Shown here piece by piece: positions 7,748 to 18,060 of a stretch of 20,274 nucleotides of DNA (position 1 is its first letter; every line of letters begins with the position of its first letter). Both the position numbers and the translations under genes were made by a program. The notes under the pieces were generated by a model that saw only the letters and a program-made list of their open reading frames with translations, did no database searches and was not told the origin of the DNA. Source of the DNA: Bolinopsis microptera (lineage: Eukaryota > Ctenophora > Tentaculata > Lobata > Bolinopsidae); NCBI RefSeq assembly GCF_026151205.1, contig NW_026971905.1:1-20274 (forward strand). The letters are read 5' to 3'.

Positions 7748-9710
7748 TGGTCAGAATGAAGTGCTCCTGGAAATGGACTTCAGCGACGCTTACACCATGA
7801 TAACAGACCAGGCTGCTATGAGCACGTATTGGACAGATAAGTCGATAAATCTGCACATTTCTGTCGCTGAACGAAGTTTGCAGCCTTGCGACTATCCCTT
7901 CATAATGGACGTTGAGGTAACCAAATACACAAGTCAAATATTCGAACTTTTTTTTAAGAATCTCAATCTCCCTGAAATCTTAAAACTTACTGCATCATAA
8001 CGTACTAGCTAGATTACAATATGAGCTAATATGATGATTTGAACCTAAACATATTTTCGAAAGGATGCTGGAGAACTGACAGTGCTAGAGGTATTTTATC
8101 ACCTCTCAACCAGCAAGTCAAAGACAGCTGATGTCATACTAGACTTCACACATGATGTGATGAAGAAGCTGAAGACTCGCATCCCCCGCAATCTTAATGT
8201 CAAGATAATAACTGATGGACCGTCGGGACAATATAAGAATCGGTAGATTAACATATGAGCTAAAATTATCCATTTAAAAGCTATATAATATACATGACAC
8301 GAAATCTCGATTTAAGCTATTACAGGGTCTAACTTATTAGTTGTACTACTAGATTTGCCAAACTTCAGTCATTATCAACTTAGGTTCGTTGTTGTTGATA
8401 CAGTGATGTCGGAAGCACTGTTTGGTGTCCCGACAGAGCACCACTATCATGCGACGTCACACGCTAAGGGAAGACAAGATGGGTTTGGATCCGTGTTTAA
8501 GAACCTAGCAACGAGTGCAGTGTGCCGTGAGGGGGCACGCCAGAGTTACTGTATGAGTACACTAAGGTATTTCACAGATAGTAAAATAATCACTTTGTCT
8601 CACCTTACTGTGTAGTAATCTAAGAATTATACGTAGAATTAGGTATAGGTAGTACCTTGATACAGTATCAATTAACTGGTCCTTAATACTTACCAGTATT
8701 TCATGTTAGACATTTCTCCTGGAAAAATGTAATATATGTTTAACGATATAATATAATTGTGTGACTGTACAGTCCTTAATTTGTAATATATGATTCTCCT
8801 GGTAGGAACTGCTTGAAGGGGACCCTTCTTTTAAGAAGCGGGCACGGGGGGTATACTGACGTACAGTCACGTCTACCTAAAGGAGACTGTATTGACAAGA
8901 GAGGCGAGGCAGAATCGTCTATATTCTGAACTTGCTGGGATCAGAAAAATGCACTTCGTTAAAGGAGAAGGTAATGTTTTGATTCAGATATTCACTTAGT
9001 TCAAGAAGTTGGAGTACTAACTACCTCGAGATGACACACATTCATTATAAAACTTTAATAAAGTTTATTGTTCAAGTTATGCTCATCTTTTCGAAATAGA
9101 TTGTCTGATTCAAAGTCGCTAGCAATCCCTGAATCGAGATATTCATTTAACAACTGTTGTTTCTTGCAGATGGTAGTTCCAACCAAACTGCTGCAGCTAA
9201 AGTCTTGAAGGTGGAGCATGCAGTCACCCTGCCAGTGTGGGGAGTGCTTCTTCGGAAATGAAGATGATTGTGCCTACAAGAGTTGGTAGCCGACATACTC
9301 CTTCACAACTCTTCACAAAGAGAATAGTAGGAGTGGTACCCAAACGAAGTCTCTGCGAGAGAAGGCATCAATCGGCATGCCAAGCTGGATCAGTTGTTGC
9401 GATTGAGAGCGGGGATTTGGGTAACTCGTTCTACCTGTTTAGGGCGACAGGATCGCTCCGTGCCTTAACTAAACCAGAACAGTTGGGAGGATTCCTTGAG
9501 GGTATAGGAACATTAGTAATAGATGGAGAATGGTTTGGCGGGGTGGGAAAGATGGAACGGGTGTTTAGGTTACTGGACCACAAAGACACTGTTACGAGTA
9601 ACAGTGTCCGGTATATACTCCCCTCTGACCCATTTGACCTCAATCATCGTGGTCAGATGGTGTTAAGGGAGAGCAACCATGAGGAAATCATGGGCTGTCT
9701 GCAACTATAA
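7748..9710 (+). pseudogene. Five-exon gene of an uncharacterised invertebrate mobile-element family, frameshifted near the 3' end
   Basis: Five blocks bounded by AG and GT are seen: 7748-7916, 8064-8242, 8369-8566, 8806-8970 and 9170-9710. The first four junctions that can be tested (7916/8064, 8242/8369, and 8970/9170 in the third frame) join in frame. Motifs are 'EMDFSDAYTMI', 'FIMDVE', 'IITDGPSGQYKNR', 'YHATSHAKGRQDGFG', 'RKMHFVKGE' and 'CGECFFGNEDDC'. I recall the same order (LDFSENYT, SDDLKHD, FTDGxxxQ, FFATSHGKG..DG, CxxC) in many uncharacterised coral, Hydra and insect proteins. They are probably transposon-encoded and may have an RNase-H-like fold, with the DFS and TDG aspartates as candidate catalytic residues (inferred). 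Exon 4 changes frame near GGGGGG at 8846-8851, and exon 5 needs all three frames. Upstream exons were not found. The final frame ends at TAA 9708-9710. Confidence 0.6.
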
Positions 9711-10097
9711 ATTCGTGTTCAACTGTATTGATGTTTAAATTTAAATTGTATCTTTTAAAATTGAATAATTAGTGTTTTCATTGCTAACCTACTTATTATG
9801 ATGATTTTGATGAAAATTGTTGAGAAATGTAACAGCTGCACACTGTAAACATGGTTAAAAAGGGCATTGTACCGAGTCGGAGTAGGCTGACAAACGAGGC
9901 ATTTTAGAAAGTGAAAATTTACTACTGGTAGGGTATTACTCCCTAATTCGAATACTATGAACATTTAAAGGCTTTTAATTTCTAGAACCATTCACATTGA
10001 TGCAGATTTATTTTGTTTGGAACGGAGAAAATGTACAGTGAACTGTACTGTTATGACTTCTCATACTATACCTACAATTTTATTTTAATAATTTTAG
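9711..10097. other. AT-rich spacer
   Basis: No gene, repeat or RNA feature is recognised. It ends in ATAATTTTAG, a plausible 3' splice site for the exon that follows. Confidence 0.4.
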
Positions 10098-10648
10098 GCC
10101 GTCCAGCCGGTGTGGTACCAATCCCAACCGACCAGCAATGTCTACCAGGTGAAACAAGTCCTAACTATCAGTATCCTACAGGATAACCCTTCTAAAGGTA
10201 TAGTTTGTAACAATGATCGCCATGAAAGTTTTATGTTGATGAAACGATTTTAGTTTTAAAGAATACTTCTGGGATTGCAATAAATTCGTCAGTTTGCGTG
10301 ACGACTAAAAATATTGCAATTTGGAGCAGAACTTGATCAATGTCAGCTAGATACCTAAATTAAAATGGCCATGTTAGGTATTGCGATTTATCTGATTACC
10401 GGTAATTCTCACGTCACCTTGTGTTTTTTCTTCTTCGGCTAAATAGAAGTATAGAAGTATGATAGACACAGAGCTGAGTGCCAGTACTTGGTTTGAACAA
10501 GTCTTATACTCTTAACAATTTCGTTTTTATTTTCATTTATCCTTTTTCAGGTACGATTTTCTCGCATAGCTTTCGATTGCAATTCAACAACGGAAAGACC
10601 AGGATTTGCGGTTCACCAGGACAATATCCCACTCGGTTTAAACTTTAA
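10098..10648 (+). CDS. Two in-frame exons of an unidentified gene
   Basis: Exon a (10098-10197) is fully open and flanked by ATTTTAG and by GGTATAG. It encodes 'AVQPVWYQSQPTSNVYQVKQ' and ends in one base of a codon. Exon b starts at 10551 after CTTTTTCAG and completes that codon as Gly, giving 'DNPSKGTIFSHSFRLQFNNG', then 'RICGSPGQYPTRFKL' and a TAA at 10646-10648. Composition is protein-like (Tyr, Gln, Val, aromatic residues, one Cys) and unlike the surrounding AT-rich DNA. I do not recognise the family; it could be part of an extracellular or membrane protein. A different frame from about 10637 stays open to a TGA at 10710-10712, so a 1-nt shift may have cut the end short. Further exons probably lie upstream but are not identified. 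Confidence 0.38.
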
Positions 10649-10712
10649 AGCCGCCAACACGAACATTGACTTTGAGAGCTACATTAGTACTAGTAGCAAG
10701 CTCGCAATTTGA

Positions 10713-10728
10713 CCCCCCCCCCCCCCCC
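10713..10728. repeat. 16-C homopolymer
   Basis: A run of 16 C directly follows the open frame of exon b and precedes the degenerate tandem repeat. Confidence 0.9.
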
Positions 10729-10771
10729 TCCCTGTCAGTAACTAGTGGACAACCGATTTATTTTATCTTAG

Positions 10772-11055
10772 CATCTGAAATTAAATTGAAACTAAAACTG
10801 TATTGGTTTGGATTTAATTTTTATATGATTTTATTCCCGAAAAATTCGTGGTTTGTGCTTAAATTATTGTAGCATCAGAATTATTTAATTTGAAATTTTA
10901 AACTATGTTGGTTTTTTTTGTGGTTTGTTCTAATAATTTGAGCGTCAGGAATTTAATTTGGAATTTGACTCTGTTGGTTTGGATTTCAATTTCGTTATTT
11001 AATTTGCTTTCACACTGTGACTGAGGAAACTCGTGATTTGTTTTTGGCAAATTGC
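10772..11055. repeat. Three degenerate tandem copies of a ~70-110-bp AT-rich unit
   Basis: Units begin near 10772, 10872 and 10942 with GCATCTGAAATTAAATTGAA, GCATCAGAATTATTTAATTT and GCGTCAGGAATTTAATTTGG. Each then has a TGTTGGTTTGGATTT-like segment and a GTGGTTTG/GTGATTTG segment. The middle copy lacks an internal segment. Confidence 0.55.
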
Positions 11056-11491
11056 TCAAATTGAAAGAAATCAATAATCTTGCTGAAACTGAACGAGTCA
11101 AGTCAAGCTAGGTTCTCATTTAGAGGCTAATGTCGATTGACGGTGTCAATGTCTGATGTTATCCTTCGTAGCTCGGCGCTCTAATGAAGAGCTTGCGAGA
11201 AGCATTATTTCAATTTGATGCGGGTAGTGGCGCTACAAATGCTAATCCTAATTCTTTAATCTTTATCTCCTACCAAAGGACTGTGTCAATATAACGGGTA
11301 CGATACTCGTGATCTAGAAAGTTTTTCGTCAGGGGAGCATTCGAGTGTAGAGTTATTTAGCACGCTCGAACCTACTATGTACTAGTACTACTACTGTACA
11401 AAGGATGAAAACTGGCACATGACATGAACAATGGGCATATTATTATTGGTTGTGTGTGGTGGTGATATTTAATTAAGAGTCATTATGGCTT
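11056..11491. other. Spacer with no recognised gene
   Basis: No reading frame of note. Short TAG/TAC/ACT trinucleotide runs occur near 11385-11395; otherwise I see nothing. Confidence 0.35.
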
Positions 11492-11698
11492 ACTGTCTCC
11501 AAGATGTAATCAGATCGAACGCAGAAATTACAAATTAGATCGAACCGGTTTGATCTAGGAATTAGATCGAACGCTGGCGCGAGATACATATACAAATACA
11601 TTGAAAGCCGCGCCGCGCGTTCGATCTAATTCCTAGATGAAGATCGAACCGGTTCGATATAATTTCTGCGTTCGATCTAATTACATCTTGGTGACAGT
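11492..11698. mobile_element. 207-bp palindromic MITE with GATCGAAC-rich arms
   Basis: The left arm starts ACTGTCTCCAAGATGTAATC and the complement of the right arm starts ACTGTCACCAAGATGTAATT. Both continue with AGATCGAACGCAGAAATTA and, further in, CTAGGAATTAGATCGAACGC. Small indels interrupt an otherwise nearly complete palindrome of ~80-90 bp per arm. It could be a foldback or Tc1/mariner-type MITE; a TA next to each end (11491-11492, 11699-11700) is compatible but not proof. No coding capacity. Confidence 0.8.
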
Positions 11699-11951
11699 TA
11701 GAGATAAATCCGCCAAAATCTCCGACTTTCAAATCCCTTGTCCGAATTTTTGAAAACCCCTCCGGACGTACTGATTTTCCTGTCGCAATGAACCAGTTTC
11801 ACTGAGAATGCCCTGTCTCACGTTGCGATACCTGATTTCTTGCTCAAACCAGAACCCAGCGCATTCACCAAGCGATGGGTCTTCGTGTTCACCTAGCCAT
11901 GTGCCTTTAGCAGGCGAGGGCTCTGGTTAGTAGTAGTTTATGTAAAAAGTA

Positions 11952-13589
11952 ATGAGTTGGCACAGAATTTTTTGTCACTGATTTTGATAAATTTTGTACC
12001 AAAAGTTGCCTCTATAAGTGTGAATAATGCTTAAATTCACCGTGTATAGCACATTAACAATTGAATAAGGTTGAGCTGTATGACTGTAAGTGTATGTGAG
12101 CCTCGTGTGCATTGCTCCATTACAAGAGTGTAAAAAGACGAAAATTGGGTAATTTCTTGCTTAAAATGTCTGTTATTCCTAAATTATCGAATATTTTGAA
12201 ATAATTTTTACAGGACCGTTAAAAGCTTAGTCAGACACAACTTTTAGTACCAAAATTATAATATTCAATATTTGAAGGACCAAATGTTTCAAAAATAATG
12301 TTCTTTTGAATCTTAAGATAGCCCCGGATTTCCAGCTATTTTTAAGAGTACGAATAAAACTCGGCTCTCATGAGCTGCTCTGGGAATCGACTTCTCGTTC
12401 AAAATACAGGGATATAAACCTACAAAGTAATTAGTGTCTAAGAGTTGAAATAAATGGGACTTAATTCTGCCAAAATTTTCAGATTTTCAGAAACCACCCC
12501 GCCCCTCCCCTTGTCCGGATTTGTCCGAAATTCCTTGTAGGTTTATAACCTACCAAGACGCGCGCGCCGAGTTGGACTCGTCGACGGCCTTGGTAATATT
12601 TGGAACAAATATTTTACGAGTATTACCCGTTATTGTTAAGAAATTCCAAAATTAAAACCCCCTCCCTATTTGCTGGACGTCCTAAGTACTAGTAGTAGTA
12701 AATGGCCCCTAAGCCTAACAATTCTTTCAAAATAACTGGAATTGTGAAAGTTATATAGTTATTATAGCATATAGGTCAGAAAAAATCACGCCGCGTGCAG
12801 AATTTTTAGCAAAAATTGTAAAACAATGAAATTATTTTATTCACATTTTTAGACAACTTTTGGTACAAAAATCGGAGGAAAACAAGAAATGCGGCCGCTT
12901 TTCTTTTGTTGTTTGTGGATGGCCGCTCAATTTCCCGATCCGTGATTGAGTATTTGATCATATTCCATACCACCTGGGGACCCCAGTCTTTACTGTTTAT
13001 AAGCATGCAGATATGGCGGAGTGACAGGCCGAGCGCCGCCTAGTTGATATAATTCCATATTTAATTTGAAAATCGTGTATATTTCTATGTAATGTAACCA
13101 TATGTTTATTTAATTGTTTATGCAACCTTGACGGATGTTACTCGTCTAAATTTCTTCGAAGTAGCGCGCGCCGCTTTCTTCTCGAAATGGCCCGACGGCA
13201 AGTGCTACAAAATAGCGCGCGCCGGGCCAGACCATTAACAATGGTCAAATGCAACCTGACACGGATCTGTGCAAAATAGTAATACTAACTCAAAATAATA
13301 ATTAATACTATGCTATCAATTAGTCCCTAGCGGGATGCGTACATGGTGAAATTAACAATGTACTTGAACATTTCAGCACCGCGCGCCAACAAATGTTTAG
13401 TTCAGATTTTCGCACAAAATAACTTTGCGCAGGCAGACACGTGGGCGACACGTACGCTCGCAGGCACGCAGGTACGGACGAAAGCTACCATATACAAAAA
13501 AAACCTCGTTCGCTAACCCTTGTCCTTGACTCTTTTGTGCCTTCGGCACTTTGAGTCATAGATCGGGAAAAAATTCTGTGCCAACTCAT
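11952..13589. mobile_element. 1,638-bp element with perfect 22-bp terminal inverted repeats
   Basis: ATGAGTTGGCACAGAATTTT plus TT at 11952-11973 is exactly complementary to 13568-13589. The interior is AT-rich but has four islands containing CGCGCGCC (near 12564, 13165, 13216 and 13380). No transposase-like frame is visible, so it would be non-autonomous. Flanking target duplications are not obvious. The superfamily cannot be assigned. Confidence 0.6.
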
Positions 13590-14022
13590 GGCGCTTATTA
13601 CATAGACTATAGCTACAGTTTCCAGGTCGATTTACAGATGAATTTCCAGATCTGTGATTTACCATTCTATAGCGTGATTCCCAATTTCTAGATACAGTTA
13701 AGAGTTAAGACCTAAAAGTAGAAGCTAGTCAAACAATTTACAATCTTACGTATGATTCTTACAAATACGAAGGAATACAATCAAACAGTTTTAATTAAGT
13801 CGTAATTGTTAAAATTGAAACTCGAAACCACAAACTGCAAAGCAGCTTTGATTGGCTATGGGCAAGGTTAAATTTAAAAAGCAATAACCATTTTTTGTTA
13901 AGGATTCAGTTTCGGAATAATTATAAAACATTATTATAGTTATTATAATGCTTTGTGAAGATGGTAGAATCTTAAGTATCTACCAGTATCACGTATACAC
14001 ACGGTTTTATATGCTGAAGTCC
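13590..14022. other. Spacer, probably 3' of the Ly6-type gene
   Basis: No gene is seen. Read on the minus strand this is immediately downstream of the Ly6-type stop codon; I found no canonical AATAAA close to it. Confidence 0.35.
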
Positions 14023-16059
14023 CTAAACGGAAACCCAGAAGTTGACGAGTAAGGAAGCCAAGAAACAGCTCAAAACATGAGTTGTTCCACTGCTCATGCT
14101 TTTTATTTTTGCACACGTTTTATCATGTATATCATTACAGTCATCGGTGTTGCAGGTTCTCATGTTCAGGTCACATTTAAATAATTTGATATCTACATCA
14201 TTCATTTTCATTATATCCTCTATGTTCTCACACTTGACTTCGGCATACTTTGACTTCGGCATACTTGATCCAGTCTATTGTTATATTCATATCGACCTTT
14301 GGAACACCTTCCTCCGGAGAGGAAGGACCTTTAGAGCCGGACCTACTGTTTCCGTATACGCAGAAATCTTCGTCAGATTCGCATGTTTTCGTGACACACT
14401 TTTCCTCTATTGAGGGAAACAGGCTAACAAGCTGGGTCGCGTTTATTTCCATGATCATACTGAAGCTTAAGCATGATTTACAGGTTAACCCATAGCTCAG
14501 TGCCACTATAAACTGGCTAGTACTAGTAGTAACTATAATGGCGCAGGAGGGTCAACCTGAAAAGAACATTGCTTGACCCTCCTGCCCCACCGCATGGATC
14601 AGGAGGTTCATTTCAGAAACAGTGCTTGACCCTCCTGCCCCACCACATGGATCAGGAGGTTCATTTCAGAAAAAACAGTGCTTGACCCTCCTGCCCCACC
14701 ACATGGATTACGGGGGTCACCCACGAAAAACAGTGCTTGACCCTCCTGCCCCACCACATGGATTACGGGGGTCACCCACAAGACCATGTGCGCTGCACTT
14801 ATTTCTACATCGCGCGCGATACGTGTGTGCGTGATTACATGAAATATTACCGCGCCCTACGCCAAGTAGACGAAAAGCGTGGTCGAAGAGCGAGAGTCGG
14901 TACAATAAATAAAACGAGAGTTGGTACATTTAACTGGCATTTTTTAACCGTGGTACAATCAGAATTGAATACAGCCGACACAGGATGAGGGGGGGGGGGG
15001 GCAATGACTACTGATGGAGACTTTTGAGCACCAATGGGGACGAAAATCATAGGGACTGAAGGTCAAATCGCTGGTGAAATTTTCCATTTGTCCCCATAAG
15101 TACCCAAAGTTTTGGCGAGTTTTATGTAGTTTTGATATTATCTTTTATTAAATGACTTCTAAAGGAGACTTTTGGGTACCAATGGGGGCTAAAAATCTTG
15201 GAGACTTGAGGTTAAATTGCTGGCGAAATTCTGCACTTGTCCCCAAAGTACCCAAAGTCATTGGCTCCCCCCCCCCTCCCCCGGGTGAGGTGACGGAGAA
15301 AAATAAACTGAGCTCAAGGCTACATTTCCAGATATCCCGCCACGGCACCGTCGCTCATGCTGCAAAGTGTGTTGAGAGATGCCCACGTCATCACACGTAA
15401 ACTGTGTCACGAATACCTGAAATGCAGACGTGCAGAACAAACATAACTCTGATCTATATTTTTCATAAAACTTTCAGGATTTGCCAATGAGGGAAAAGAC
15501 AGCACTGTCCGAGAAGCTAGAAATGCATGAATCATAGGTGACATGGATAGGGGTAAGAAGTTTTTTAAAAACATGAAAATTGTGAAAGGAAAAGAAGTAG
15601 AAATGAGAAAGGGTAGATTTAAAATGTTTGAGAATCGATTTTGTGCTGAAGAACTCCGTCCGCAGGACGGGCTTCCGGCTACTTATGATAATTCGAATAA
15701 ATTTGAGATTCAAACAAGCTACGAATACGAATGCTTATAGCAGTGGCAAGCTCTTGTTTGCTGCGCATTGGCTGCAATGTATAACCGCAGTATGAACTGT
15801 CAAAATATTTGAATTTGCTTACCTAGTGGCTTTGTTTGATAAAGCATACATACTTTATATACCGATAAATCAATAACTCCTTTTGATTCTTCGGTTTGAG
15901 AATTGTGCGGTCACACATCTCTGCAATGTCTGAAAAGGTGGCAGGGAAGTATTGAAACTTACTTAACACTATATTTACAGTTAAACCTTGAACTACTATA
16001 ACTAGGGCAGTAGGAAACGCCAAAAAGTAGATCATCTGACTAAAACAACTTAACTTCAT
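14023..16059 (-). CDS. Ly6/uPAR-domain, probably GPI-anchored surface protein (two exons; frameshifted in exon 2)
   Basis: Ly6/uPAR proteins have a disulphide-rich three-finger fold and usually sit on the cell surface by a GPI anchor as ligands, receptors or channel modulators. Exon 1 (16059-15987) starts at an ATG with an in-frame TAA five codons upstream and encodes a signal peptide ('MIYFLAFPTALVIVV' core). Exon 2 (14505-14023) follows a phase-1 intron (15986-14506); the split codon becomes Val. The mature chain starts near 'YGLTCKSC', then has 'CVTKTC', 'DFC', 'VKC', 'FKC' and 'TCNTDDCND', ten cysteines in the expected order, and ends with a hydrophobic tail ('VLSCFLASLLVNFWVSV') after Ser-Ser-Gly, typical of a GPI signal. 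A 16-bp tandem duplication at 14234-14264 breaks the frame between the fifth and sixth cysteines, so as written the frame stops early. The membrane tail argues against a secreted three-finger toxin. Phase-1 introns are typical of this family. Partner unknown. Confidence 0.68.
14234..14264. repeat. 16-bp tandem duplication that shifts the Ly6-type frame
   Basis: TTGACTTCGGCATAC occurs at 14234-14248 and again at 14250-14264, a period of 16. Because 16 is not a multiple of three, the minus-strand frame ends at a TGA just past the repeat, while the Cys-rich remainder continues in another frame. Identity of the copies suggests a recent event. Confidence 0.9.
14571..14784. repeat. Four-unit minisatellite (53-56 bp) in the Ly6-type intron
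   Basis: Units start at 14571, 14624, 14680 and 14735 with GCTTGACCCTCCTGCCCCAC. Units 1-2 share a GGATCAGGAGGTTCATTTCA half and units 3-4 a GGATTACGGGGGTCACCCAC half, so two variants were each duplicated. An inverted copy of the unit start (GCAGGAGGGTCAA, 14543-14555) lies just before the array. Confidence 0.9.
14989..15290. repeat. Duplicated ~110-bp repeat between a G13 and a C-rich tract
   Basis: Copy 1 (about 15004-15117) and copy 2 (about 15152-15264) share GGAGACTTTTG, ACCAATGGGG, TTGTCCCC and GTACCCAAAGT at the same spacing. The pair is bounded by 13 G (14989-15001) then GCAATGAC on the left, and by GTCATTGGCT then a C9TC5 run on the right, so the ends are inverted. It may be a degraded small transposon. 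It lies within the Ly6-type intron. Confidence 0.65.
15300..15986. other. Remainder of the Ly6-type intron, no gene supported
   Basis: A plus-strand open stretch at 15543-15740 ('RGKKFFKNMKIVKGKEVEMR') is Lys-rich with no recognised motif and lies antisense within the intron; I do not call it a gene. Otherwise nothing is seen. Confidence 0.35.
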
Positions 16060-17848
16060 CCAAGAGTCTAGTTAGCAGCATTGTAGCGATAAGATACCAC
16101 CATAGTTTGAGCTGTCGACACTGAAATAAAACAAACAATTTACTTTTCACTACTGCAGGGGAATGCATGTAACATATAAAGAATAAAGATATAATATATT
16201 GTATGTTTTTCATCGTGGCCTCAGGGGAGAAGGGCAGCTCGAAAAACCGAAAAAAGTCTAAAAAACCGTGTTGGAGCTGGTGAGTTAAAGCTACCGATCT
16301 CGATCGTGAGAGTCAGATGATCAGATCGCATGTAACGTGAGTTTCGCCCGCCTGAATAAGGCAACATGAAATCATATTGCTGGTGACAGGTCTCGACCAA
16401 GATGTAAAATAAAGATACCCCAAATTTGTTATTTTTAAGCCGATTCACATCGACCCAAGTCTCTGCTTTGACCCTAAATGCTCAAACTTCGTTAATAGAT
16501 TGGAAAATCGTGTTATGCTTGTTACTAATAACTGTTGTTTGTGAGAGGACATCTCGATTTCCCGGATCAGAGGATCACACCAATGAGGGGTTGATTGTGC
16601 ATGTGTGAACTTGACTAAATTTTCAAATTGCCCGATTTTTTTTCAGTAGGTCACATTACTCGTGACGTGCAAATGTATCTTTTGTCTTTTAATAGGTCAA
16701 GCTCAGAGCTTTAAAGCTTTAAAGACTTCTCCGTGACAAAGACGGCCGACATATATCTTTACTCCAGGAAAAGTCAGAACTCTTTCCACACCACATTCTT
16801 AAATGTACACGACAGCAGAACGACGATGTAGCCCCACGCCGCAGTAAACTTTAAATTTCTGACCCGGAACGAGCCCAGCAACTGTAGACAGCTGCGTGAG
16901 CTATGTACGGTTAGCAGATTTAAGAGCTTATGCAATAAGCAGTCACCGTTCACTCTCATTTTTGACTTTTCTTCTTTTGAACAACAAATGTCCATTGAAT
17001 GATGCCAAGCTAAGCGATTATGATTAGAAAAGTACCGTGATTTACACTGATGGCTCATACAAGGACTTGTTGGACTTCGTGAATTTGGAGGACCTGCAGC
17101 TGTAATCAGTACTTCACTACCAGATGTGCGAGGCCGAGGTTCCCGTTTGACAACATTACAAGTGGACCACCCAGGCCGGGATGATCACGCGCTAGTTGAC
17201 ATGAGATCTGATTCTCCCGGGAAAATTGGGCGAGATGACCGGTGTCCTGTCAGAGGTCACGGATACAAGGATACAAAAATATAAATATTTTATTGTACAA
17301 TTACAATAGTCGTATAAACTTGACAAATTCGCCTACCATCACGTGACCCTCGTCAACGAGCAAGTGAAAAATGTGTTCACAGCATTTATATTATACGGTA
17401 ACTACACCATAGATTGACAAGCTAAGCGTACAGAAAAACGTCCAACTCCTGACTATAATAAAACTCCGGTATAATAGCGTTTTTGACGGAGCAATTTAAT
17501 GGCCTGGAGTAGGAAACTTTGTTGACCGGAATAAATTGATCCGAAAGGCGAAAGATACATATGAGAGGCCATCATAAGATGGTACCAAAATATCTCTGTG
17601 AAAAGTCCTTTTTACTTTTTTAAGCGTCAAAAGTCGGTGCACTTACTTTATCCATCGAAAAAAGGCATCCCCTGGTGGCTCGTAAAGTATCGATTTTAGC
17701 TGTCTAGTAGCCATCTTCTGTGCTCTCTGGCAGTCTAAGAAGAAACATTATTATATACGACTCTATACAAATAATCTTATTATAAAACAGGATCATACAT
17801 AGTTAATAGAACTCCATTAAGAAAACATCTTAACTACGTAATCTGTGC
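16060..17848. other. Upstream region of the Ly6-type gene; no gene supported
   Basis: Read on the minus strand this is 5' of the Ly6-type start. Several short open stretches exist but none has a recognisable motif. A plus-strand 'YTDGSYK' near 17044-17064 resembles the start of an RNase H motif, but the frame ends soon after. No confident promoter element was identified. Confidence 0.35.
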
Positions 17849-18060
17849 CTAGTACAACAGTTTCCAACACTTCCTACAGCTAGCAATATCCCTTATTTCA
17901 TTTAAATCACTCAAATTTCTAAGTTCTAAGTTTCTATATTTAAGGTCATCAACAAGCATATTTGATATAAGTTTGTATTAGGTCTACCAACACGCCCTTT
18001 AAATTTACCACTACTATTTAACACAAATTTCTCTTTGTGATGAAAAAGTTTAAAGAAGCT
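17849..18060 (-). pseudogene. LINE reverse-transcriptase C-terminal fragment, decayed
   Basis: The minus strand reads 'NSSGKFKGRVGRPNTNLYQ', then, after a 1-nt frame change, 'VDDLKYRNLELRNLSDLNE' and 'CRKCWKLL' before a TAG (17851-17849). This parallels the C-terminus of the longer RT further right in this window ('GRRGRPQSNLFSLIVHDL', 'NIFDLHYLRNLSYDKRYWRK') in motif order and spacing, so it is an older relative from the same LINE group. No catalytic motif is included. Upstream sequence to about 18170 contains stops. Confidence 0.55.

Noticed and set aside
14622-14988. Open frames with repeated 'LTLLPHHMDYGG'-type peptides
   Set aside because: They follow the minisatellite units and change frame with unit length; not protein coding.
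15543-15740. Lys-rich plus-strand open frame inside the Ly6-type intron
   Set aside because: No homology recognised; antisense to an intron and in repeat-rich DNA.
16774-17058. 94-codon minus-strand open frame with a hydrophobic C-terminal part
   Set aside because: No recognised motif, no splice or start context, and atypical composition; likely chance.
17041-17270. 'YTDGSYK' followed by 'GLVGLREFGGPAAVIS' in a shifted frame, resembling an RNase H start
   Set aside because: Only the first motif fits; the later acidic residues of RNase H were not found and a frame change is needed.
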